Part shown: in pieces, positions 1 to 11,400 of the stretch
How the letters are laid out: the number at the start of each line of letters is the position of its first letter
Numbering within the stretch: position 1 is the first letter of the stretch
DNA from: Pampus argenteus
Taxonomy: Eukaryota; Chordata; Actinopteri; Scombriformes; Stromateidae
Reading direction: 5' to 3'
DNA length: 64,000 nucleotides
Assembly (NCBI GenBank): GCA_036937835.1
Contig: CM072880.1
Span: forward strand, 2,977,501 to 3,041,500
The notes under the pieces: generated by a model
Seen by the model: the letters and a program-made list of their open reading frames with translations, nothing else
Told to the model about the DNA's origin: nothing
Database searches by the model: none
Made by a program: the position numbers and the translations under genes

Positions 1-1226
1 ACCTGATGAAGCTGGATGATTCCACCTGGAGACGATAATTACATCCACACAGCTATAAATCTAAAGATAAATGGGATTTAAAATGCAGCTTGACGACGTT
101 TTGCAGCCTAAACACCTGTATGCACAACCACATTCATATAAAATAACAAGAGCCAAAAGGAAAACGTTTATATGGACAGTTTTGGATCTCCTGCCAATAA
201 CGTGAATAAGGAAGTAAAAACTTTTTACATTATTTTATAATATTCAAAGTCATCAGCTGGTCCATAACTCCAACTTTTAATTTAGCTACGTTAGATCATT
301 GCATGAAGTCTGGAAGTAGAGAAAACTTTGTATGTTTTATTAGATAAACACTAACAAGGCTTGAATGTGCAGCTTGTTTTATTCATGTGTTCATTTGTGG
401 TCTGGATCTATTCATCTTTCACTTTGACCTCGTAGCTCACGTCCCTGCCAATCACTCTGAGGGTGAATAGTGGATCCCTCTCCTTGTTTTCACTAGCGAG
501 GCTTTCCTTTTGTTAACGCTGCATTTGCACTAAAAGCACTTATTTTCACGGCCACATACTGCGGCTCTATCATAATCCCACCCTTAAGAGACATAGTGCG
601 ACCTTTGAACTCACAACACGCCTCCGTCTTTTCATAAGGCTGCAGATCTCTGACGGGGTAGAAGAGCGGCTAAAAATCACAAAGAAGCTGCCTTATTTCT
701 GTCTTCTTAAATATAACCTTAAATATTGCACGTAATGAATAACTGTGAGGCTGCATGATGGTGGTGGGAAGGTGAGGATGACTGGCGTCCATATAAACCC
801 ACTTTTTCACCGTCTCTGTGTTTATTCTCTTCACACAGCGTTTCTCGCTGTTCGTTTCATCGCTGGCTGAAGGTTAATAGATACCCAACAGGTCAGAGGT
901 GTTGGAAGGAATTCTGGCCTCCGTGATAAGAAATATTTCAAATATGAGCAGCCAAAAATGCTACTTATCTCACGTGTGGTAGACTTTTTGGGGCCCCAGT
1001 TCAACTTCATCCACACTTTTCTTCGTTTTGTCCAACCCTACATCTCTGATCGGCAGCAGTGCAGTGTTACAGCCACCAGCAGCTCAGGTTCACAGCCTCT
1101 TTTCAGATTCAAAGCCATGCACCGTTAGCAGATGTGTTTCCTTTTTGTTCTCCAGCATGTTTGGATGTCAGCTGGAGCAGCTCAGCCATCAGCTAAAGAG
1201 CGATGACGATCTGGTATCTCGATGAC

Positions 1227-1260
1227 TCATTCCAGTAAGACCTTCGACTTACTGGAATGA
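1227..1260. repeat. Perfect hairpin, 13-bp arms, 8-nt loop
   Basis: TCATTCCAGTAAG at 1227-1239 is followed after 8 nt by its exact reverse complement at 1248-1260. It lies directly before the pyrimidine tract. No gene or terminator role is suggested by the context. Confidence 0.8.
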
Positions 1261-1310
1261 CTTACTGCTATACTGTACTGGAGAATCTGCAGCCACTCGC
1301 AGGCCAGAAA

Positions 1311-1500
1311 CTCCTCTCCTCCTCCTCTTCTCTTCCTTCTCTTCTCCTTCTCCTTTCCTCCTCCTTTCCTCCTCTCCTCCTCTCCTCCTCTCCTCCTCTC
1401 TTCTTCTTCTCCTCTCCTCCTCCTCTTCTCTTCCTCTTCTTCTGCTCTCCTCCTCCTCTCCTCCTCTTCTCCTCCTCCTCTTTCTTTCTGTATTTTTCCC
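1311..1500. repeat. Polypyrimidine (CCT/CTT) tract
   Basis: Nearly pure C/T on the + strand for about 190 nt, built from TCC, TTC and CTCCT units. The strand asymmetry is the kind that can form triplex (H-) DNA. The long Arg/Glu and Ser/Leu frames across it are translation artefacts of the repeat. Confidence 0.9.
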
Positions 1501-1558
1501 CACTTTGTGTACCTCCAGAATCATGGACTACTATGTTGATCTGAGGACCTACAGCTCT

Positions 1559-1938
1559 TAGTGGGTGTAGAGTAGGTGTAGGGTAGGTGTAGAGTGGGTG
1601 TAGGGTGGGTGTAGAGTAGGTGTAGGGTAGGTGTAGGGTGGGTGTAGAGTAGGTGTAGGGTAGGTGTAGGGTAGGTGTAGGTGTAGGGTAGGTGTAGGGT
1701 AGGTGTAGAGTAGGTGTAGGGTAGGTGTAGGGTGGGTGTAGAGTAGGTGTAGGGTAGGTGTAGAGTAGGTGTAGAGTGGGTGTAGGGTGGGTGTAGAGTA
1801 GGTGTAGGGTAGGTGTAGGTGTAGGGTAGGTGTAGGGTAGGTGTAGGGTGGGTGTAGAGTAGGTGTAGGGTAGGTGTAGGGTAGGTGTAGGTGTAGGGTA
1901 GGTGTAGGGTAGGTGTAGGGTAGGTGTAGGGTTAGGGT
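1559..1938. repeat. Minisatellite of 11-bp GTAGRGTRGGT units
   Basis: About 34 tandem units of 11 bp with variants GTAGGGTAGGT, GTAGAGTAGGT, GTAGGGTGGGT and GTAGAGTGGGT. Several extra GTAGGT hexamers give 17-bp steps. The array ends in GGGTTAGGGTT, so its last copies are telomere-like. It is G-rich on + and free of stops in several frames because 11 is not a multiple of 3, which explains the long Thr/Pro/His/Tyr-type frames on the minus strand. Confidence 0.95.
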
Positions 1939-2799
1939 TCGTAATCCTGGCGACACACAAAATATAATTTGTTCACTTGCCAAAAACAAACGTCATTAAA
2001 TAAACTTGAGCTGCGCTCGCGTATTTATGATTCGATGATTCGTTCCTTTCTGTTGCTGTTTTCATGTGGAAACGTCAAGTTTATATGCAGCTAATTTTCC
2101 TGGAGGAAACATAACTGTAATAAGTTTAACGGGTAACATGATGTTCGTTTACTACAGCCGAGCCCTCGTTTAGGATGGTTGAGGGTTCACAGCAGGTTAG
2201 ACTAAATAAATAAATGAAGGCACACGTTTCTGTGACTTTTCTTTAATTTATATACCGTTAAGATGTCGGATATCAATACTAAACATAGTCAAAGTTGCAA
2301 AATGTGTAGAAATGCTCGCTGCAAGTCAAAATCCCAGGATTGGGTTATTACACCATCCAACTAAACTAAACATAACTTCACCAGAAGCGCTTATTGCTGA
2401 AGTTGCAGCCTGTAAACAAGTCAAAATAAAACACGACATATGAAAACACAAAGAGGAGAAAAAGCATTTAAATATATATGATTCCTGCAAGACTCGAGCT
2501 TTGCAGTAAAGTGTCCCTTGATCTTAGTTTAATGCATCACCTCTTGTTGGTTGGATTTAAGATGACAGTCTGGGTCTGGTCTTGTATAACTATAAACAAT
2601 GTTTGGAGGACTGTTTGCTGCCTGCACCAACGGTCAGTCTGCGTGCGGTAGGGGACGTGAGGACAACTTATCGCTGATGCCGCCTTTTAATAGCATCGCT
2701 CACAGGCCGCGATGGCTCTTATCTGTCTGAGCTGTCAGAAACGAGGTCTCACACATCTTATTATCTGTCTGACTGTGTATTTCTGTTTGTTCTCGGCAG

Positions 2800-2885
2800 A
2801 TTCCATTTGGCACCAACTCCGAATGCTCTTGAGTCCAGACATTGAGGCAGACGAATCACCGTCAATGGCATCACTACCAGCAGAG
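2800..2885 (+). other. Orphan exon-like segment upstream of col15a1
   Basis: A pyrimidine-rich tract ending CTCGGCAG is followed by 86 nt and a consensus donor, GAG|GTGAGT. One frame is open throughout (28 codons after two leading bases, including RMLLSPDIEADESPSM and ending in PAE, phase 0 at its end). The other two frames are closed. The phase does not fit splicing to col15a1 exon 2 or 3, so if real it belongs to another gene or to a non-coding leader. I do not recognise the peptide. It could equally be a chance exon. Confidence 0.3.
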
Positions 2886-2900
2886 GTGAGTTTCAAAGCC

Positions 2901-2926
2901 ACACACACACACACACACACACACAC
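2901..2926. repeat. (AC)n microsatellite
   Basis: Thirteen AC units directly after the donor of the orphan exon-like segment. Confidence 0.95.
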
Positions 2927-3487
2927 CAAGCCCCGTTAATCCTCCACAGCTATGTTTACTCATGTTGAGTTTCTAATTGAGTAAATACGTTTTGGAGGTG
3001 TTCTTGAGGCATCCCTCCCTCCCCTCCTCCACCCCAACAGATCAAGGCCACACAAGAATAAAGCTTTAAAGCACAGAAGGAAAGTGAGAGAAACCACATG
3101 AGTGAGGAGGAGCAGTAGGAGCAAAGAGGAGGAGGAGGAGTTAACTGGAGTGTGTTAATTTGTATCTGGAGTTGGGACGTCTGAGGGGAGGACTGGATTA
3201 GTAAACGGTGGTCCGTAGAGAGGGACGAGAGGAGTCGGGTTTCAGCTGTGCGAGGGCCCCTCTAGTCCTGACTCACTGAAGCTGCCTTTGTTTGACTGGG
3301 AACCAGAGAGAGAGAGAGAGAGAGAGAGGGAGGAGGAGGAGGAAGAGGAGGAGAGTCAGAGGCTTTTAGTTTGGAGTGTGTGAGAGAGGGAGACAGAGTG
3401 GGCTCCATCTCTCTCTCTCCCTCGTTTATACTGTCACTATCACACATGAACAGGACGACTTTACTTTGAATCTCCCCGTCACTGAAG

Positions 3488-3661
3488 ATGACTCCACGGT
3501 AAATGAAAGCCACTGTGTTTCTGGATGAACAACTTGTTTAAAGTCAACTTTTAGCTTGTTTTCTCACTCTTCAGCTCTGTCTTCATGCAGCATTCCTCCC
3601 TGGTTTGTTGGATTATTTCTCCTGGTCCTCCGGCTCTCCTCTGCCTATCAGCTGCTGGATG
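3488..3661 (+). CDS. col15a1: col15a1 exons 1-2: start codon and signal peptide
   Basis: Exon 1 contributes 3488-3498 (ATG plus 8 nt, donor CG|GTAAAT). Exon 2 is 3591-3661 (acceptor TGCAG, donor G|GTATGT), after a 92-bp intron. Together they encode 27 codons plus one base: a short basic start (MTPR), a hydrophobic core (FVGLFLLVL) and a small-residue end (SSA), the classic secretory signal layout. The final G joins AC at the start of exon 3 to give Asp, after which the sequence continues DRGSQGDLDLTELIG, the start of mature collagen XV. This joint is what fixes the start. The 5' leader contains a (GA)n run at about 3304-3328, and no TATA box was recognised. Confidence 0.85.
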
Positions 3662-4623
3662 GTATGTGACCCCTCTCTCTCTCTCTCTCTATCTGAGCAA
3701 GTGTTTTTCTTTCTGCTGATGGTAAACGTTGTGCTGGCTCAGGAGTTTTTCCTCTGCCGGGATATGAATGGTGAAACTGTTGCGCTCTTGTCCTGGTATG
3801 GAATATATATATATATAAATATATGCATAAATATTACAGTAAGGTGTCTGTGCTCTTATTGGAAGATAATATAAATACTGTACTATTACTTAGGGCATCA
3901 TTAATTACGTTAATAGTCATATAGGCATGTTTGAAGTACATATGATTTCTTCTTCTTTCACTTCTTCTTCTTGGCTCTTTATTAAAGTCTCTATATAATA
4001 AAGATCCTGAGAAAGTCACAAGGAGGTTTCCAGCATTAGACCCACACTTGATACGATCAGTAAATCCCATGGGATGTTTAAAGTTGGCCTGGCCTGAGTC
4101 CAGACTCACTCTACACTGTTTATCCTGCATGCAGGTCAGTAACAGTGTGTTGAGGGGAAACATGGGAGTCCCCGACTTCCACTTTGGGAACCACTGCTGT
4201 ATGACATCGCAGTGCATGAAAGAGATATGATGATAAATATGTTTCTCTGCACCGTTGGGTAGTGCCTAGATTTAGTTTTTCTTTTCTTTTCTATGATGAA
4301 TGGATCAATCAGGACAGTTAAACATGTTACCAATTAGTGCTGAAAGAACTGCAGACTTTCTTTTTCCATTGCAATTGGAAACAGGCGAAACCTCACAGCG
4401 TGCACATTGACAGTCAGGCTCTTGCAATCAATAGCACCACATGATTAAGGTAGTGAAGATGATGTAATGCGGTAGCTAATGGAAGGTGCTCGTCAGAGGT
4501 GAAGGTCATCGCCAATCATCTACAAGCCTCATTTTATTAGTTTTCATCCTGGTCCCCAGACAGACACGCTGACATCCATCACTGCCTCCGTCAGTGTGCT
4601 GGAATCCAGAATGGCATTTGTAG

Positions 4624-4658
<35 letters not shown>

Positions 4659-5875
4659 GATATCTTGACCTATGATCCCCACACGGATCTCCATGTCACA
4701 AAAGCAGCATTGTTTGAGCCCAGTCAAATAATTAGCAGGTCTCTCTTTAGCTGTATTGTCTAATTATCAGACATTATTAATTATTAATTAAACACCAGTG
4801 TGTGTGGCTGCTGGTGAACTTGACAGTGGACGTGTGTGGAGTTCATGGTCCTCTACTGTAGACGAGCTCACTCTCCGTCTGTTTGTGCCTTTGCCATATT
4901 CATAATCCTCTGCCATGATTCACCCTTTCAAGAGAGGGGGAAAAAAAGAGCTGTGTGTGTGTGTGTGTGTGTGTGTCTGTGCACACACATGCTGGCTCGC
5001 TTGCCTGAAAGAGCACCAGGGACAAATATTTCCAGGCTGTAAATATTCTTGAAAACAGAGCTGTCGCCGTGGCAACATTCACATCTCTGTGCACATTTGT
5101 TGAAATGAAGATGATGATGATATAATCCTTTTTTTCTCGGTGTGAACTGGTGCGAACACTTGTTTCCTGATGATGTTAGCAGAAGTGAGCAGCAGGACAT
5201 TGATCACGACCCATTCATGAAATATCTCAAATTAAACAGAACATATAACATATAACTATGTAAGCTAGATTTTAAGACGTATGTAAACATGTGTTTAGTT
5301 AAGGAACAGATAATAATAGTAACACACATTTTCTTAATAAACATAACTAAGCAATAGTATGGGTGGATGAATGAATGAATGAATGGATAAGTAGGTGGAT
5401 GGATTAATGGTTAAACAGGTGAGTAAATGAGTGACAGAAAAACGTGGAAGCAGAAAAAGGGAATGAATTAATAAACAAGTAGATTGAGGTCCGAAAAGTA
5501 CACAAACAAGTTAACAAATCCCCAAAAAACCAATAAATGCAGACATGAATATGTTTAAATATTCCCAGTTTTTCGCCAGTATACCAAACAAACATGCAGC
5601 TCATTCGTTTTGCTCCATCTGCTTTACACATGGCAATTATTCACAAATAATAATGTCTTTAATTAGCTCGATGGAACAACATGAACGGCCAAGACGCAGC
5701 CGGCTATTAAGGATAATGATGCGAGTCTCTGAGAATGTGGTTACCTTGGGTGTGGTGGTGATGGTGGTGGTGATGTATATGATGATGATGATCACAAAGA
5801 TAATTATGATTCAAGTCCTTAGAGATCAGTAAAGTATAGTGTGTTGGTGAAAACTTGTTAAATGGTTTATATACA

Positions 5876-5909
<34 letters not shown>

Positions 5910-7066
5910 GTCGTAAACAGGCTGGACTGACTCCATATATGGTGACGCTGTTTCAGTTGAGTCACACAGTAGATGGACTTCAAGTACATTTAGATAAATT
6001 CATCCCAAAACTAAACAGATACGATTAACACCTTGAATCATTCACACTGTTTTAATTTATGTTTTTTCCTCTTTTTTAGCATATTTGCTCTTTTCTGTCA
6101 ATTCCTCACTACTCGTTATTTCCATTTTCCTTCTGTTGTGAAGGCCAAACCACAACACAAACAACTGGTTTGTTTGTGACACTGGTCCTTCACCCACACA
6201 AACGGCTGTCTCCACCCGTTCGAACCACCACAAAAGTTTACTCCAAGTAAAGATGAATTTATCTGATGTCACAACTTGTTTAAGTTTAATAAAATCAATG
6301 CTTTGGTGTAAAGAGAAAGACTTGGATGTGATTGGTAATAAGTAGTTGGCTTTTTGTTGTTGTTGATGTATAAATTGGAGCTTCTTGCACAAGCTGATGA
6401 ACCGTTAGGTCAAGTTAAGATATCTCATCTTCTAAAAGTAGGTAGTGACGGATGAAATATTGCTACCGAGCTTTGTGTTATTAAGCTTTCATACAGTAGG
6501 GTCCAAACAGCCTGTGAAGACGTGGAGTTTAAGGAATTAGCCTGATGTGTAAATCGCTGCAGTACTCCAAGTCCTCAGTTCATCTTCAGTTTGACATCGA
6601 TCATCTGGACCGCAACCCTGCGCGGAGATAACATGTCAGGTTTTAATTATTTCAACTCGCCACGTCCAACAATGATTTCATGAATGAGCAAGAAGAAAAG
6701 CATATCAGTGTTGGCAACCGTGTGACGTTTAGTTTCCATCCACCACATCATGTAAGACAAACGTGCATCAACTTATATGCATTTCATGAACAGTTTTGCA
6801 TGAAGTTATGCAGACTTTTCCTGTGAATAATCCACAACAATAAGCTGTCACCACATAAAAAGAGTTGAACATGACGTTAAGAGTCGCCAGATGTTTTTCT
6901 GACCAATGCAGATGTGTTTATAGACATCCAGCAGATGATTCATAAATACATAAGCAATTTACTGTTGGAAACCAGAACTGATGTCTATTTTACATTAATC
7001 CTTATTGAACTTTTTACAGAATTAAGCAAACGTTTGGTGTAAAAATGTGTCCCATCACTTCCATAA

Positions 7067-7105
<39 letters not shown>

Positions 7106-8453
7106 ATATAATTAATTCATCATTTCACTGCGTCCATATGTCTGGATTTGGTTGTAATTTGGAATCGTAACACAAACACGTCTTGTGACTGTTTACACTT
7201 TCATGTGTCAGCAGGCTCAGACGCCTTCAAGATGTACTCTAGGTTGTGTGTGTTTATGTGTGTGTGTGTTTATATGTGTGTGTGTGTGTGTGTTTGTGTG
7301 CATACCAGATTATTGCTGCTGACTTTCATCAGATGTCATATTTGGTCCAATACATCAGCTGCTACCGTGATAGTTTGTACTGTTTTTGATAAACCAATGA
7401 AAAACTTTGAAAAAGGAAAACAGAAGACAATATGAACATAATCAAAAGATCAATTCTGCAGACATGACAACTTTGAGCGAAGCTGCTCCACAGCCTCTGA
7501 GCCTCCTCGACGCTTGTATCTGCAAATCATTGGGTTTAAATGTGTCCTTTCCAGTCACTAGTTTGAGTCATGGGCACAGTTGGAGCACAGACGGTGTTAT
7601 ATGAGATGGATGAGTCTCTTCAAAGCAACAGAAAAGGGATGTGATGAGCGTAGGAAGGTTTCTCTGCGGTGACGTCAGATGTCACTCTGACCCCCGTCGT
7701 GATTTCGTTGTTTGGAAAAAAACCTCTTATGACATTGTATAATCTGAATCCTGTTTCTAAATACCAATACATGACAACATATCTCTGTTTAACCTCTTTA
7801 TCTGAACATAAGTTTTTACTCAATGAAATCAAAGCGTTGGCCATCAAAGAGCTGCAGTCCTGAACACTTTGTTTGATGCAGTCGGCTGTTTCTCTGCTCG
7901 GCCTTCGTTTTTTGAAGTCGGTCAGATCAGACGGAACAGCGATTGCAAATGTCAGCTTTGGTATTGCCTTTCATACATGGATGAAAACGGGCGTCGACGT
8001 TTTAAAACATCCACCCTTATCATCTTTGGTGGTCAAGCTGCTGCGTGCAGTTGCTTAATTTCATTCAGCAACACTTTGACTTCTTGTGACGACCTCAGAG
8101 TGAATACTTGAGACATTCCTCCAGTTTTTCAGACATTGTGAGCGACTAACGGTACATCCTGTGCACCCTTCTGATGGTCTTTAGGCGTGCATCAAAACTG
8201 CAATTTCCCATAATGTAAAGTGGTCTGAATTAGAGTGTTTGTTTTTCTGGGAGCGGCTGGCTTCCTGGCTTTTTGCGCATTGGGTGAAAACATGGAATTT
8301 TCTAACAGTCTGGAAAGTGTTTGTCGGGGGTGGAAAAGATAGAGCTGAAACAAGCAGGTGTCTGTGCAGCTGTGTGGAGACCACAGAGACACAGCCAGAG
8401 GACACGTCCTGTCACACAGCAACGGAGCATCTGAGTGTCTAATGTGGTCGGCA

Positions 8454-8498
<45 letters not shown>

Positions 8499-11400
8499 CT
8501 CTGAGGACATGCGTGCGTCTGAGAAATGAAGACTTCACAACCCCTGAGTGACATTTTCCAGTAGATTTTTTTTTAGTACATATGAAGTGTGTTTCATGCA
8601 TTTGTTTTGGTGGAGAACAGATTTATGACAGTTTCCTTTTCGTCACCTTCACCCTCCTTCGCTCCCTCTGATGTATTTCATCATCAGTCCGTCGCTTCTA
8701 CCAGGATGTCTGTGCTAAAGATAAGGATGTTTTTGTCCTCGTTTGACTAGTTGCTACATGATGAGGGAGTTTACTTGTACCCAGATTAACCTCGTTTGAA
8801 GTTTAGCTAATCAACACAGCTTCAGTTCAACGGCGTGAAACTTGACTGCAGAGATTTGTTCCAAAAGCGTCCGCATACTTTTGGCCTTATAATGTAAGGC
8901 AGGGGTGGCCAACTAGTCAGAGACCAAGAGCCACTTTTTTTTCTGTGTTCCTGCAAAGAGCCACATCATACACATGGGCACAAATGAACATCATCCCATT
9001 CCTTAATCATGTATGCACGCACACACAGACCTCTGCTCAGCCAGATTTAATGAAAATAACCACACCAACATAACACAATAACATAATATCAGTTATTTTA
9101 AAGTTAACATTGTGTGCACTGTCTTACACACACAAACTCTCAGTCCACAAAATAGAAAAAATGTCAATAACATTTTTCTCTTATTTGCTGCTTAGTGAGA
9201 CTTCTGGCATTCCTTGTCTTTAACAATCCTCTTCAAATTTGGCGTGTATTCTGTTGTTGCCACTCGAAGCAATTCTTTCACATGAGTGTCAGTCAGAACA
9301 GATCGATGCTTTGATTTCACGTGTTTCAGGGTAGAAAACACAGACTCGCAGACGTACGTTGACCCAAACATTGACAGTATTTTAAGCGCAGCCCGTTTGA
9401 TGTTGGGGTATTTTTCCATTGGCACACTTTTCCAGAACTCAATGGTCACTTCCCTTAAAACACCTTTCAGTTGATCCTCCTCACAAAGATCGATCATCTC
9501 CAACTCAGCCGCAGCCTCATCTGTGACGAGCGGGGCTTTCAAACAGTCTGTCGCCGCATTAAATGGGTTGACGAGGAACGTAATCTGTGGTCTTTTCAGT
9601 TGTAGATCACTGAACCGGGTCACAAAGCTTTCGTGCAGGTTTGCAACCAGTGTTGCATATCTGTCTGTTTTCTTTTTCAGGGCGGCGCTGGTGACTTGCT
9701 CACTGGCTTTTAGCATAGTGTGAAAATGGGTTAAATCTCCCTTTTGAATATGCGCCTCGAACAGCTTTAGTTTGTTGACAAACGCAAACACACTTTGCAC
9801 CAGGTCAGGCAGCATTTTTAACTTACCCTGCAGGGCCAGGTTCAGTCTGTCCAAGTGACACAGCATGTCGACTAAAAATGCCAGATCCATAATCCACTCG
9901 AGGTCCGAGAGCTCGGGATAGTCCTTGTCCTTCTCTTCCATGAACAGTTTCACGGCATCCAAAAGCTCAAAGAAGCGAGAGAGTACCTTGCTTTTTGACA
10001 GCCACCTCACAGTGCAGTGCAGCGGCAGGTCACCTGGAAGCCCTTGGTCCAGCTCAGCGATGAGATTTCTGAATTGCCTGTGGTTAAGCGCATGTGTGCG
10101 GATGTAGTTGACGATTTCCATCACAGGCTTCATGACGTTGTCTAAATTCAATGATTTAGACACGAGTTGTTCCCTGTGGATGATGCAGTGGAAATTCCAA
10201 AAGTCGGGAAATGTTTGATCAGCTTTGCACAGCCCCACAAGCCCGTTCACGGATCCGATCATGGCTGGCGCGCCATCCGTGGCTATTGCAGTTAGTTTCG
10301 GTAACGGCAGATTTGCTTTTGCAAATGCAGCCATCATTGTTTCTTTCACATCTATGCCACGGGTTCTGTCTTTTAATGGCACAATATCAAGGAGTTCTTC
10401 TTTGATCATACATTCATTTGACACAGACCGTGCAAATATTGCCAACTGAGGCTTGTCTTGTATGTCACAACTCTCATCCAATGCCACGCTAAAATATGCA
10501 CATGCTTGAAGGTCAGAGTGCAACTGTGATTCAACAGCCGTATTAATATCCGATATTCTGCGTTCAACACTGTGGCGGGACAGTTGGACTTCTGATACGC
10601 TCCGTTTTAGTTTGTCGTCCTCAGGAGACAAGATTTCAACGGCGTCAATTAGGCATTTTTTAATGAATTCCCCTTCATTGTATGGCTTTTTAGCCCGTGC
10701 TATGTTCCAAGCTAGTTGATATGATGCAAGCGTTACGGTCTCTGAGTGTTTCGTAAATTTTTGGAAAAACTGCATTTGCTTTTCTGCCTGACTTTTCAAA
10801 GCGACCAACTTGTGCTTGCGAAGTTCAGTCCCTTTTGGAAATTCCTGTTCGAAGTTAGGATGGAGTGAGCTGAAGTGACGCTGGAGATTTGAAGCTTTAA
10901 AATGCGCCAATGCTGCGTGACATATAAGGCAGAATGGCTTGCCATTACGTTCAACAAAAAAATATAAATTCTCCCACTCTGTCAAAAACGTCCTGTGTTC
11001 ATCTTCATATTTTCGTTTGGCTGTGCACTTTTTCCCTGCCATTTTGAGAGCTAACATGACGGAAATTGTTTACAACGCAATTGATGTCGCGCCAAAGATT
11101 TTCTTGTCGCCCGTATGACATCACTCAAACGGGCTTACCTGGTCAGCGTGCCATCTAGCCGTAGGGGGAATGAATGGCAACGCCGGCCAATCATATTTGA
11201 CGCATGTCATGTGAAAGCTCCTGAAGAGCCGCATGAAACTAGTTAAAGAGCCGCATGAGGCTCGGGAGCCGCGGGTTGGCCACCCCTGATGTAAGGGAAT
11301 GCAGATGAACCAGGTGAATCTCGCTGATGTTGCACATTAGTGAATAATACTGGTTCCTTACAAGCTGACACTAGGTCACGGTTCAGCTGACGCAACCTTG

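Larger units (their letters stand above)
1..2799. other. Upstream DNA without a recognised gene
   Basis: No exon with family similarity was found. The stretch contains a perfect 13-bp-arm hairpin at 1227-1260, a C/T-rich strand-asymmetric tract at 1311-1500 and a GT-rich minisatellite at 1559-1938. The rest looks like ordinary AT-rich intergenic sequence. Confidence 0.6.

Noticed and set aside
1559..1938. CRISPR-like regular repeat
   Set aside because: Units are contiguous without unique spacers and the genome is eukaryotic; it is a minisatellite.
1268..1989. Long minus-strand frames of Thr/Pro/Leu/Tyr and of Arg/Glu
   Set aside because: They are translations of the 11-bp minisatellite and the polypyrimidine tract, with no start context, splice signals or family similarity.
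9286..10449. Several + strand frames inside 9.2-10.5 kb
   Set aside because: They are antisense shadows of the hAT transposase.
9192..11057. Domesticated GTF2IRD2/ZBED-like host gene
   Set aside because: The frame is enclosed by terminal inverted repeats and an 8-bp target duplication, so it is the transposase of a resident element.
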